The notes under the pieces: generated by a model | The model's input: only the letters and a program-made list of their open reading frames with translations | Databases searched by the model: none | Told to the model about the DNA's origin: nothing | Translations under genes and position numbers: made by a program | In this document: piece after piece, positions 28,574 to 37,277 of the stretch | Layout: each line of letters starts with the position of its first letter | How positions within the stretch are numbered: position 1 is the first letter of the stretch | Assembly: GCF_947495665.1 (NCBI RefSeq) | Contig: NZ_CANLZV010000015.1 | Location: 60,308-124,307 of the forward strand | Reading direction: 5' to 3' | Source of the DNA: an uncultured Sunxiuqinia sp. | Lineage (GTDB): Bacteria; Bacteroidota; Bacteroidia; Bacteroidales; Prolixibacteraceae | Length of the DNA: 64,000 nucleotides

Positions 28574-29806
28574 TTAGTGTACAAAATGCTGAATAGCCGC
28601 ATGACCGATGGCAATGAATTCCTTCCGACGATCCAATTTGGCTGTTCCGTAGGCATTCAGGAAGCCTTCCTTCCCTTTGGCCAGCAAATATTGATGGGCA
28701 GCAATAATGCAAGCTCCTTCGTAACCAATTTGCTTCAGGTTATCGCTGAGCGGATTGCCATCGCCACCATAAACGGTAATCGGGTCTAAAGCTGGCGTAT
28801 TGTGCTCGGTACCGAAGGTAATCACAAAGCCTTTCTCGTTGAAAAAGTTGACAAATTCTTCCAGGATTTCCGGCTTGTTCCGTCCCGGAATCAGCTCCAG
28901 CGAATACACTTTTTTATCCACCAGGCTTTCATACAATTTCTCGTAATCCCCTTCAAAATCGGTAAATTCTCCTTTGGGATTATCCAGCAAAACCGGATAA
29001 CAAGGGATCCCTCCGGCCTGAACAATCAATTCAATGACTTGCTCCAGACTTAAGAAGGCTTTATCATCTTCCGGAACAAAGGCTTTTCCACCCGATTTCA
29101 ACAGGTTTCCACGAATCTCATTTTCCAATCCGGCAAAATCCGACATGGCCGATTTAGGCGCTTTCCCGTCAAACAGCTTTTCAAAAAATGCTTTTTGGTC
29201 TTCTTCTGAAGTATATTTTTTAGCCGCCGCCTCACGCAACGCTTTGGCAATATGACGCTCGCGCAACAGGTTTTTCGCATACTGTTCACGCATGGCTTGG
29301 AATGAGAAAACAAAATCTTCACCCAATTCCTTCAACCAGGCATTCAGCTTGTCAATCATCTCTCCGGTTTGGCGATTACTCTCATCCTGCACACGCAGCA
29401 AGCGCTCCACCATTTCGGCATTCAGCTCAACCGGATACTTGAGTCCTTTGCCACTAAAATACGTTCGACCGGGGTTGTTGGGATCATTCACGCGGACACC
29501 CTGAGCCTGTAAATCCTTCTGCAAGGCCATGAATTCAATATTGAATAAAGGAAAGATATTGAATTGTTTGGCACGCTCGTTGAATTCAGTGTACCCATCC
29601 GTGGTATAAAAGTCATTGATGCCTAACACTTTCACCTCTTCCTTTTTAGCCATTTCAAAAACCTGAATAATTTCTGAAAAAGCACTGAATGAATAAGGCG
29701 TATGAAAATGCCCGTTTACCTGAAGGATGTTTTGGCTCACATCTACTGTCTCAGCCAACAGTTTACGCTCTTCAGGATATTGATTAAAAATTGATTCGCT
29801 CGTCAT
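28574..29806 (-). CDS. PHP-domain protein of the sugar cluster
   Basis: About 410 residues. The start at 29806 (MTSESIFNQYPEER) is chosen because the upstream extension is arginine-, phenylalanine- and cysteine-rich and unlike the rest. An N-terminal PHP-type metal-binding motif is visible (VNGHFHTPYSFSAF), with later candidate ligands in NIEF and in FGTEHNTPALDP. PHP proteins are usually phosphoesterases or metal-dependent hydrolases. This one lies directly upstream of the aldolase/SDR fusion (101-bp gap), so a phosphatase or hydrolase role on a sugar phosphate is plausible but unproved. Confidence 0.8.
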   Translation of the reverse strand: MTSESIFNQYPEERKLLAETVDVSQNILQVNGHFHTPYSFSAFSEIIQVFEMAKKEEVKVLGINDFYTTDGYTEFNERAKQFNIFPLFNIEFMALQKDLQAQGVRVNDPNNPGRTYFSGKGLKYPVELNAEMVERLLRVQDESNRQTGEMIDKLNAWLKELGEDFVFSFQAMREQYAKNLLRERHIAKALREAAAKKYTSEEDQKAFFEKLFDGKAPKSAMSDFAGLENEIRGNLLKSGGKAFVPEDDKAFLSLEQVIELIVQAGGIPCYPVLLDNPKGEFTDFEGDYEKLYESLVDKKVYSLELIPGRNKPEILEEFVNFFNEKGFVITFGTEHNTPALDPITVYGGDGNPLSDNLKQIGYEGACIIAAHQYLLAKGKEGFLNAYGTAKLDRRKEFIAIGHAAIQHFVH

Positions 29807-29920
29807 CTTTTGCTTTGTTTTAATGATACTGCAAATAAAGCGAAACAAGTAACCAAACCCATCCTTGGGTGTCCTGTACCCGAAACAGCGACGCAAAAAA
29901 CCTAAAGAGCTTTAGGCTAA

Positions 29921-30937
29921 TCAGGCATTTGCATCGGCATACTGTTCGATAGCTTCCAGATGCCTTTCCTTTTCCGGTTCAGAGAGCAAGCTGGCCACAA
30001 ATGAATTTTTGGTTAGCTGAACCAGTTCTGTTTTGGTTAGCCCAAGAGCCTCGGCCGAAGCCTGGTAGTTTTCGTTCATGTATCCGCCAAAATAAGCCGG
30101 ATCATCCGAATTGATGGTCACCAATACGCCTTGATCCATCAGTTTTTTCAGCGGATGGTTCTGCAGTTTATCCACAGCCTTCAAGGCCAGGTTTGAAAGC
30201 GGACACACGGTTAGCGGGATTTGTTTTTGAGCAAGTTCGGCCACCAGTTCAGGATCATTGATTGATGAAATCCCATGGTCTACCCGGATCACCTTCAACA
30301 AATCCAAGGCATCCTTCACGTTGGCTGCCGGTCCTTCTTCGCCTGCATGAGCAACAGTCAGAAAGCCTTCCTCGCGAGCTTTGGCAAACACGCGTTCAAA
30401 CTTGGCTGGCGGATTGCCTTTCTCGGATGAATCGAGCCCAACCCCCACAATCAGGTCTTTATAGTCGAGCGCTTCTTCGAGGGTCTCAAAAGCCGAAGCC
30501 TCGTCCAGGTGGCGCAAAAAGCACATGATCAGCTGACTGCTGATACCCAACTTCTCCTTCGCATCCTGCAAGGCCCGGTTAATACCATTAATGACTGTTG
30601 CAAACAGCACCCCACGGTCGGTATGTGTTTGTGGATCGAAAAAGATTTCGGTGTGCACCACGTTCTGCGCTTTGCATTTCAACAGGTAAGCCCAGGTGAG
30701 GTCGTAAAAGTCCTGTTCTTCCAATAACACGTTGGCTCCTTCGTAGTACAAATCCAAAAACTCCTGCAGGTTCGAAAAATTGTAAGCCTGCTTCAAAGCC
30801 TCAACCGAAGGGTACTTCAGTTCAACCTGATTACGTTCGGCCAGTTTAAAAAGCAATTCGGGCTCAAGCGTCCCCTCAATGTGCAAGTGCAATTCCGCCT
30901 TAGGCAGATCGTGTATGAATTCGTTTAACGTTGTCAT
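29921..30937 (-). CDS. Adenosine/adenine deaminase family protein
   Basis: 338-residue zinc amidohydrolase that removes the 6-amino group of a purine. The metal site is HLHIEG near the N-terminus, HAGEEG in the middle, and RVDHGI, VCPLSNL and [11 protein letters not shown] towards the end. The DDPAYFGGY loop resembles, as I recall it, fungal-type adenine deaminases (Aah1 group) more than classical adenosine deaminases, so adenine is a real alternative substrate. It is the first gene of a minus-strand run but may be independent of the sugar genes (114-bp gap to the next). Confidence 0.9.
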   Translation of the reverse strand: MTTLNEFIHDLPKAELHLHIEGTLEPELLFKLAERNQVELKYPSVEALKQAYNFSNLQEFLDLYYEGANVLLEEQDFYDLTWAYLLKCKAQNVVHTEIFFDPQTHTDRGVLFATVINGINRALQDAKEKLGISSQLIMCFLRHLDEASAFETLEEALDYKDLIVGVGLDSSEKGNPPAKFERVFAKAREEGFLTVAHAGEEGPAANVKDALDLLKVIRVDHGISSINDPELVAELAQKQIPLTVCPLSNLALKAVDKLQNHPLKKLMDQGVLVTINSDDPAYFGGYMNENYQASAEALGLTKTELVQLTKNSFVASLLSEPEKERHLEAIEQYADANA

Positions 30938-31061
30938 CCTATCCGATTTAATTTTTTACAAAGTTCCAATTCTTTTGATAATAACTGGCAACAACCAAAA
31001 AGGTTTTTTGCGAAGCTCATTCCCGCACACGAACCAGCTCCTGTTAAAATCACCCAACCTC

Positions 31062-31208
31062 CTGTTGCTAAAAATAGCTTGCAGCAGGCTGTTTTATAAA
31101 TGCAGCATTCAAATATAACTATGCAGCATGCCTTTTTATAGTTGCAGAAGCCTTCTGCACTAGCAAAACAATATGCTGCAGCATTAAAACAGCATGCTGC
31201 ATTAGTAA
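31062..31208. repeat. Degenerate tandem array with 21-bp period
   Basis: Read on the minus strand, about seven 21-bp units follow one another. The clearest lie at 31188-31208, 31167-31187 and 31146-31166, all with a TGCAG core; the next units share GCA at the start and GCT at the end. Several perfect palindromes occur inside (ATGCTGCAGCAT; TGCAGAAG-C-CTTCTGCA). It begins about 14 bp after the stop of the 31222-31956 gene. The period is a multiple of three, but no convincing gene spans it. Confidence 0.6.
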
Positions 31209-31221
31209 ATTAACCTTCTGC

Positions 31222-31956
31222 TTATTCTTTTTGCTTACTTCTGGCTCGTTGTTCAGCCTGAAACTTCCTGCGCATAAACGGACTGACATAGCCCCGTTGC
31301 CGGGAGGGCATCTGCCGAAAAACATATTTACCGCAGGTGCGTAACTCATCCACCCGCTTTTTCAGGTAAGCATAGGCCCGGTCGCGAAGTTCTTTGGCAG
31401 GGTTCGTTCTGGGCGAAACCGAAGCGTGCCATGCCGGTAAATCATTGGCCAGCTGCCGGGCCTGCGCCAACTCATCAAAGTTGAAGCCAATAGCCAAAAG
31501 CAGGTCGGAATATGCCTCGCCCAGCACCGCCAAATCATTTAATGATTGGTACAAGGCCGCATAGGGCGTTCTTTTGACCGATGCCCTGAGCGTTTTCAGC
31601 AAATCGGGCTGGCGCCTGAAAGCAAAACGCATGTTAGCCGCCACACTTTGCTGCAACTGCCGCGCCTCCTGCTGTTTTTCCCGCAATGCTTTAGCCTGCG
31701 GATCCACCTGTTTCTGCTCCTTCTTCCACTTTCCCTGGTAATAACTCAACAAGTCAATTCCAAGCAGAAGCTCATCAAAAACGACGGGCGACAAACCAAC
31801 CTCCAGCAACTCCTCCCGGTCTTCCTGGCTCCACACATATAAATCATGGGCCTCCTGCAGGCATGTTGGGACGGGTATTGCCGGACGTTTGACCTGCCTG
31901 GACGGAATGGCCTTCAAGGCATCCAAATGCTCGGTGGTCGGTTGAAAAACAGCCAT
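31222..31956 (-). CDS. Hypothetical protein, mostly helical, followed by a repeat array
   Basis: 244 residues, family not recognised. The sequence is rich in Ala, Leu, Gln, Arg and charged residues, and predicted from composition to be mostly alpha-helical (for example KALREKQQEARQLQQSVAAN, a possible coiled coil). It ends in a strongly basic tail (FMRRKFQAEQRARSKQKE). No signal peptide or membrane segment. A basic tail could bind nucleic acid, but nothing else supports a function. The 21-bp-period repeat array starts just after its stop codon. Confidence 0.7.
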   Translation of the reverse strand: MAVFQPTTEHLDALKAIPSRQVKRPAIPVPTCLQEAHDLYVWSQEDREELLEVGLSPVVFDELLLGIDLLSYYQGKWKKEQKQVDPQAKALREKQQEARQLQQSVAANMRFAFRRQPDLLKTLRASVKRTPYAALYQSLNDLAVLGEAYSDLLLAIGFNFDELAQARQLANDLPAWHASVSPRTNPAKELRDRAYAYLKKRVDELRTCGKYVFRQMPSRQRGYVSPFMRRKFQAEQRARSKQKE

Positions 31957-32063
31957 AAGTTTATTTATTGGTGCAAATGAAGTCTCAAGTTAATAAAACA
32001 GATCACATGGCGCAACAAACAAAGCAGGCTCATTCCGCTTCATCCTACCCACAAGCCCAGCAC

Positions 32064-32594
32064 TTATTTCCCCTGCCCTTTGAAGTAATCCTGCTTTTCG
32101 GCAAACAAAATATTGAAGCTGGTCAGGCTACCGTAAGCGCGGGTAATATACTGCTGCAAATGCACCTTATCGGCATCATCCAGCTTGGGATGGCTGTTGA
32201 TGTTTTGCTCCAGCACCCGCAAGCGGTCACGCAGCATGACTATCTTATGGAAAAAGTTGTCGATGGGAATTTCCTTCGTTTGCAAGTCCCGGTTTCCGGG
32301 TTTTAGCTCCATCACGCCGTCTTTCCACTTTTCGCCCAGCTTCACCGTGTGAGTAATCCCCTGGTACTTATCCAGCACAAAGCTCATCACCTCCTCAATA
32401 TCAGCAAGCGACAAGCCGGTTCGAGGCTCGGTCTCCGGCGCTTCAAGCACCTCCAGATCCTCATTATACTTGCTCATTTCCGACTTCCCTCCACGCTCAA
32501 AAAAGATTTCATAAATCGTTAAATGAGACCGGGCAATAATTCCTTCGCCATATACGGGGTGCGTAACCCGTGTGCCTACTGCTAATTCATTCAT
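32064..32594 (-). CDS. Hypothetical protein with N-terminal SH3/Tudor-like (CarD-like) segment
   Basis: 176 residues. Residues 1-50 (VGTRVTHPVYGEGIIA, then YEIFFERGGKSEMSKY) have the small beta-barrel pattern seen in CarD-, UvrD-tail- and TRCF-type RNA polymerase- or nucleic-acid-interacting modules. The remainder is helical (FFHKIVMLRDRLRVLEQNIN). It was not recognised as a named family. It starts 273 bp from the E1 gene and is separated from it by a terminator, so it is its own transcription unit. Confidence 0.72.
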   Translation of the reverse strand: MNELAVGTRVTHPVYGEGIIARSHLTIYEIFFERGGKSEMSKYNEDLEVLEAPETEPRTGLSLADIEEVMSFVLDKYQGITHTVKLGEKWKDGVMELKPGNRDLQTKEIPIDNFFHKIVMLRDRLRVLEQNINSHPKLDDADKVHLQQYITRAYGSLTSFNILFAEKQDYFKGQGK

Positions 32595-32786
32595 AGTTTT
32601 TGGACATTAGATTTTCAGATACTCAGATTTGCAGACAACTTCAAAATTAGAAGCAAGATCCTGGAGATAGCCAATCAATTTTCAAGTGCCTGTTTCGGCA
32701 ATGAATTTAGAAAAATGATTGAAAACCCATGCGGCTGGTGTTAGGAAAATGAGGAGAAAGAAATCATCCGGCCAGCTGCCTCAACA

Positions 32787-32822
32787 AAAAAAGTCTCATG
32801 CCATCAAAAGCATGAGACTTTT
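32787..32822 (-). terminator. Terminator of the dehydrogenase operon
   Basis: A 13-bp perfect stem, AAAAGTCTCATGC (32789-32801) with GCATGAGACTTTT (32810-32822), has an 8-nt loop and, on the minus strand, a U-run after it. It lies 45 bp beyond the E1 stop codon. Confidence 0.92.
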
Positions 32823-32866
32823 AGAATTATTATGGGAAGATAATAAGTAACAGCAGCCCAACAGGG

Positions 32867-35338
32867 CTAAATCCCTAATTTATTTCTTCGGATTTGTTCG
32901 GGTGTTGTAAAGTTACTTTTCACCACATGCCCTTTAAGGGGAACAATCTTTTCATGGATGGCATCAATGATCCAGTCGGCTTGCGGGAAGAATGCATCTT
33001 CCAGCTCATAAGCCGGCGTAATCCAGTTGCGCGAGCCCACCACTACCGGCGGAGCATCCAACTCATCAAAGGCCAGCTCAGTAATGGTCGAAGCCATTTC
33101 TTTCATAAACGAGCCACGAGCGGTAGCATCTCCGGTAATCACCAGTCGCCCGGTCTTTTTCAGCGATTCAATCACCGGCTCATAGTTGAATGGCACCAAC
33201 GAACGCGCATCAATCACCTCCGCACTCATACCATACTTTTCCTGCAGCTGGTCGGCTGCTTCCAAAGCCCGGTACAGCGTAGCTCCAATACTCAGGATGG
33301 TCAGATCTTTACCTGCACGCTTCACATCGGGCTCACCAAACGGAATTTCGTAGTAGCCTTCGGGCACGCCGCCTTCGTGAAACTGCTCGCCAATATCATA
33401 AATCCGCTGGCTCTCGAAGAAGATCACCGGATCAGTGCCTTGCAAGGCTGTATTCATCAAGCCCTTGGCATCGTATGGCGTGGCCGGAAAAACCACTTTC
33501 AAGCCCGGAATGTGAGCGGGCAAAGCGGTCCAGTCCTGTGAGTGCTGGGCCCCATACTTCGAACCAACAGAAACACGCAACACCACCGGCATTTTAATCA
33601 CATTCCCACTCATGGCCTGCCACTTGGGCAACTGGTTAAACACCTCGTCGCCGGCACGGCCCAGGAAGTCGCAATACATGATTTCGGGAATCACACGTCC
33701 GCCGCACATGGCATAGCCAATAGCCGTTCCCACAATCGATGCTTCAGAAATGGGTGAGTTAAACAAACGATGATAAGGCAGCGCTTCGGTCAATCCGCGA
33801 TACACCGCAAAGGCACCACCCCAGTCGCGATTTTCTTCTCCATAAGCAATCAGAGTCGGGTCTTTGTAAAAGCGGTCAACAATGGCTTCGAATAAACCAT
33901 CGCGCAAACCGTATTGCTTAATTTTAGAAAACGGCTTGCCATCCTTATCGAAGGCAAAACGCTCTTTGTTTTTCAATTGTTTCACCCGTGGGTTTTCCTC
34001 CATCGGATGGTTTACTTCCGGCTCACGTCCCGGCTCCATGCTGTCTGCCGGCGAATCGGAAAACATCATTTCACCAATCAACTCCGGATATTTCTCCATA
34101 TCCATCAGCGGTGAAACAGTATCGTCAATGGACAATTTCAAGCCCCAGGTGATCAGATCGGTGGTATTGGCTTTCACCGCATCCAGCTCATCGGCTGTAG
34201 CCACACCCGCCTCAACCAGCTCGTTGCCAAACCAGATGATAGAATCCACAGCTTGCCAGGCTTCAACTTCCTCCTTAGACCGGTACGATGAAGCATCGGA
34301 TGGCGAGTGACCACTGAAACGGTAGGTCAACACATCCAGTAAAACCGGCCCACGCTTTTCCTTCAGTATCTCGCGCTTGCGCTTGTATGCATCAATTACG
34401 GCCAGCGGGTTGTAACCATCCACACGCTCGGCATGCATCTGGTCGGCATTCAAGCCGGCACCAATACGCGCGGCTACTTTATAGCCCATGGTTTCGCCAC
34501 AGGTTTGTCCTCCCATACCGTATTGGTTGTTCATGATATTAATGATCAGCGGCAAGCCACCTTTCATATCGCCTTCCCACAACTGATTGAACTGATCCAT
34601 GGTCGCAAAAGTCAATCCTTCCCAAACAGGACCACAAGCCATGGAGGCATCACCAATATTGGCAACGACAATGCCCTCTTTGCGGTTCACCTTTTTGAAA
34701 AGTGCAGCACCAACGGCAATATCACCCGAACCTCCCACGATGGCATTGTTCGGATAAACGCCAAATGGCGTGAAGAAAGCGTGCATCGATCCGCCCAAGC
34801 CCCGGTTGAATCCAGTTTCGCGGGCAAAAATCTCAGCCAGTGTTCCGTAAATCAAAAAGCGAACAGCCAATTCCTTGGTGGTTCCCTGGAAGTTTGCTTT
34901 TACCGGAGCAAATGTTTTTCCATCGAAATGATTCTCCATCACATCGATCAGCTGCTCATCCGTCAGTTGATGAATGGCCGACAATCCTTTCGCCAGGATT
35001 TCGCCATGCGAACGGTGCGAACCAAAGATAAAATCTTCAACTCCCAGCGTGTACGCCATTCCTACAGCAGCAGCCTCCTGCCCAATAGACAAGTGAGCCG
35101 GCCCCGGATGGTTATAAGGAACACTGTTGTACTCCCCTTTGGTTTTAATTTCGTTGAGCATGGTTTCAAACTCACGAATGACAACCATGTCGTGATAAAT
35201 GCGCAGAAAATCTTCTTTCGAGAAATTGGCTTTCTCATCTTCAATACTTTTGCTGTATTGGTTTACAGGAATCGGCTGGAAGCTTACCTCCCCCGCCTTC
35301 CTGACATCTTGCGGATCAATAAATTGTACTTTAGGCAT
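32867..35338 (-). CDS. 2-oxoacid dehydrogenase E1, fused alpha and beta subunits
   Basis: 823-residue thiamine-diphosphate enzyme; the alpha part (about 1-400) and beta part (about 470-823) are separate subunits in most bacteria. The ThDP motif is [11 protein letters not shown] followed by [11 protein letters not shown]. The beta half shows [28 protein letters not shown] and the C-terminal signature [16 protein letters not shown]. With E2 and E3 encoded upstream it completes a pyruvate-, acetoin- or branched-chain-type complex; [15 protein letters not shown] and the local GntR/HutC regulator do not decide which. An IVP-type gene separates it from E3. Confidence 0.93.
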   Translation of the reverse strand: MPKVQFIDPQDVRKAGEVSFQPIPVNQYSKSIEDEKANFSKEDFLRIYHDMVVIREFETMLNEIKTKGEYNSVPYNHPGPAHLSIGQEAAAVGMAYTLGVEDFIFGSHRSHGEILAKGLSAIHQLTDEQLIDVMENHFDGKTFAPVKANFQGTTKELAVRFLIYGTLAEIFARETGFNRGLGGSMHAFFTPFGVYPNNAIVGGSGDIAVGAALFKKVNRKEGIVVANIGDASMACGPVWEGLTFATMDQFNQLWEGDMKGGLPLIINIMNNQYGMGGQTCGETMGYKVAARIGAGLNADQMHAERVDGYNPLAVIDAYKRKREILKEKRGPVLLDVLTYRFSGHSPSDASSYRSKEEVEAWQAVDSIIWFGNELVEAGVATADELDAVKANTTDLITWGLKLSIDDTVSPLMDMEKYPELIGEMMFSDSPADSMEPGREPEVNHPMEENPRVKQLKNKERFAFDKDGKPFSKIKQYGLRDGLFEAIVDRFYKDPTLIAYGEENRDWGGAFAVYRGLTEALPYHRLFNSPISEASIVGTAIGYAMCGGRVIPEIMYCDFLGRAGDEVFNQLPKWQAMSGNVIKMPVVLRVSVGSKYGAQHSQDWTALPAHIPGLKVVFPATPYDAKGLMNTALQGTDPVIFFESQRIYDIGEQFHEGGVPEGYYEIPFGEPDVKRAGKDLTILSIGATLYRALEAADQLQEKYGMSAEVIDARSLVPFNYEPVIESLKKTGRLVITGDATARGSFMKEMASTITELAFDELDAPPVVVGSRNWITPAYELEDAFFPQADWIIDAIHEKIVPLKGHVVKSNFTTPEQIRRNKLGI

Positions 35339-35413
35339 ATTTAATCAGTTTTATTCTATTTGCTTTACTCTTTCGTTAGTTTGTTATTCTGATATTGAGC
35401 TTCCTGTAAACAG

Positions 35414-35443
35414 TTTCAAATTCAAAGTTCCATGTTCCAAATT
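35414..35443. repeat. Left inverted-repeat flank of the IVP gene
   Basis: The complement of this 30-bp stretch (starting AATTTGGAACATGGAA) closely matches the right flank at 35850-35880, with a few substitutions. It lies just beyond the stop codon of the four-helix-bundle gene, between that gene and E1. Confidence 0.55.
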
Positions 35444-35454
35444 AGACTCAACAA

Positions 35455-35844
35455 CTATTTGAACTTTCGCCCTTTCAACTCAGTCTCTTTCAGATAGGCT
35501 ATAAACCCGCTGAGCATCTTACTGATCTCCATGGCCTGGTTATAAGCCTGGTCAAAATCGGCTTTTGAAATGTAGCCGGCATCCAATGCACGATAAAGCT
35601 GAGAACGGGCTTCACCACAAGAACCTTTTGAAAAGGACAAAAATTGACAAAACTCTTTATTTCCATCCCTTTCAAACCCTTCAGCAATGTTATCCATTAC
35701 AGAACCAGACGAAGCCCGAATTTGACTTACCAGCTTGAAGTCGTTGCAGAAATCATTTCTTAACGTAAACTGATGAATCAACTTACAAAACTCACGTGCA
35801 GCCTTCCAAACATTTAAATCTTCAAAACGCTCAACCGTTGCCAT
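35455..35844 (-). CDS. Four-helix-bundle protein (23S rRNA intervening-sequence / IVP family)
   Basis: 129 residues from the ATG at 35844; the open frame upstream of it overlaps the E3 gene and reads as non-protein sequence. Family hallmarks are visible: RFEDLNVWKAAREFCKLIH, SQIRASSGSVMDNIAEGFER and a helical C-terminus (AMEISKMLSGFIAYLKE). Homologues occur in 23S rRNA insertions and widely in Bacteroidota genomes; some relatives act as diversity-generating-retroelement accessory (Avd-like) proteins. Here it interrupts the dehydrogenase operon between E3 (34-bp gap) and E1, flanked by imperfect inverted repeats, which suggests insertion. Its function is unknown. Confidence 0.9.
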   Translation of the reverse strand: MATVERFEDLNVWKAAREFCKLIHQFTLRNDFCNDFKLVSQIRASSGSVMDNIAEGFERDGNKEFCQFLSFSKGSCGEARSQLYRALDAGYISKADFDQAYNQAMEISKMLSGFIAYLKETELKGRKFK

Positions 35845-35849
35845 AACCT

Positions 35850-35880
35850 GGAATTTGAAACATGAAATTTGGAACTTTTT
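35850..35880. repeat. Right inverted-repeat flank of the IVP gene
   Basis: This stretch (AATTTGAAACATGAAATTTG core) is the near-inverse of the left flank at 35414-35443. It runs right up to the E3 stop codon (35879-35881), so any insertion left the E3 reading frame intact. Confidence 0.55.
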
Positions 35881-37240
35881 AAAACTGAAATATCGTTTCC
35901 TTAATGATTTCGCTGACTGTTGGGTGGGGAAACACAATTTCCTCCACATCTTGAACACGCAACTGGGCCTCAATTAAGGCGCAGGCACCCCAGATCATTT
36001 CGGAGCAGGCTCCTCCAACCAGGTGAACTCCCAGAATTTCCTTGTATTTTTTACCCACAATCACCTTGCAGAATCCATCTTTCCCTTCATTCTCGGCCAC
36101 AAAACGTCCGGCATAAGCCATCGGCAACTGGCGCACCTCCACCGCTATTCCTTTTGCCTTTGCAGCGGACTCGGTCAGGCCAACACCGGCTATTTCCGGA
36201 TGGGTATATACTACGCCCGGAATGGCTTGGTATCGCATGACATCTTTACGTCCCAACATGTGGTTGATGGCCACTTCGCCTTCGCGACTAGCCGTGTGTG
36301 CCAGCAACGAAAAACCGGTAACATCACCTGCAGCATACACATTGGGAACATTGGTACGACAATGCTGATCAATTTTAATTCCCCTGGGGGAAAACTCCAC
36401 CCCAATGTTTTCAAGTCCGATGCCATCCACATTGGCTTTACGCCCCACCGACAACAACACCTCATCACCAGTGATCGATTGCACCTGCCCGTCTTTCTCA
36501 AAGATGACTTCCTTGCCTTTCAGCTCAGTCACTTTCGCGTTCAAATGATAATCAATCCCGCGCTTGGTAAATTCCTTGCGCACAAAAGCGGCAATATCTT
36601 CATCCACCCCAGTCAGGATTTCCGGCAACATTTCAATAACCGTTACCTTGGAGCCCATGGCATTGAAGAAATCGGCAAACTCAGTTCCGATCACCCCTCC
36701 GCCAATAATCACCAACCTTTGGGGCAGGGTTTTCAACTTCAGAATTTCGCGGTTGGTGGTAACAATGTTTTGATCCAATCCCGGAATGGGAGGAACAGCC
36801 GCTTCCGAGCCGGAGCAGATCAAAAGGCGTGTTGCCTGGTAATCTTTTCCGTCAGCCGTAAGGGTAATCACATCACCGCGCTTTTCCTTGATGACAGCTT
36901 CAGCCATCACCACTTCGGCTTTGGCATGTTTCATCTTGGCGCCAACACCGGCAACCAGCTTGCGCACCACTTTATCCTTGCGCTTCATGATTTTGCCGAA
37001 GTCAATGGAGACAGGCGACTCAATGGCAATACCATATTTGCCCGCCTCGTGGGCATACTCCAAAACTTTAGCCGAATTCAGAAGCGTTTTGGTTGGGATG
37101 CATCCTTCATTCAGACACACCCCACCCAAAGCTCTTTTGTCAAAAATTACAACGCGCATTCCTTTGGCACCGGCGCGCTCGGCAGCAACGTATCCAGCGG
37201 GACCACCGCCTAAAATTGCTATATCAAATTTGTTACTCAT
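35879..37240 (-). CDS. lpdA: Dihydrolipoyl dehydrogenase (E3)
   Basis: 453-residue flavoprotein disulfide reductase that re-oxidises the lipoyl groups of E2 with NAD. FAD site ILGGGPAGYVAAERA, redox-active disulfide GGVCLNEGCIP near 40-50, NAD site IIGGGVIGTEFADF, second FAD motif NVYAAGDVTG, and the C-terminal His-Glu pair in FPHPTVSEII. Normal length. It begins 37 bp after the E2 gene. The IVP-type gene lies between it and E1, the other operon member. Confidence 0.95.
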   Translation of the reverse strand: MSNKFDIAILGGGPAGYVAAERAGAKGMRVVIFDKRALGGVCLNEGCIPTKTLLNSAKVLEYAHEAGKYGIAIESPVSIDFGKIMKRKDKVVRKLVAGVGAKMKHAKAEVVMAEAVIKEKRGDVITLTADGKDYQATRLLICSGSEAAVPPIPGLDQNIVTTNREILKLKTLPQRLVIIGGGVIGTEFADFFNAMGSKVTVIEMLPEILTGVDEDIAAFVRKEFTKRGIDYHLNAKVTELKGKEVIFEKDGQVQSITGDEVLLSVGRKANVDGIGLENIGVEFSPRGIKIDQHCRTNVPNVYAAGDVTGFSLLAHTASREGEVAINHMLGRKDVMRYQAIPGVVYTHPEIAGVGLTESAAKAKGIAVEVRQLPMAYAGRFVAENEGKDGFCKVIVGKKYKEILGVHLVGGACSEMIWGACALIEAQLRVQDVEEIVFPHPTVSEIIKETIFQF

Positions 37241-37277
37241 TGTTTGGATTTTCAGATTTATTGGCTTCCCGGAAAGC

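Noticed and set aside
31062..31208. CRISPR-like repeat array
   Set aside because: Units are contiguous with no spacers, only 21 bp and degenerate, and no cas genes are present.
36023..37213. 396-codon open frame on the plus strand
   Set aside because: Antisense to the E3 gene, His/Phe-rich with no domain; a shadow.
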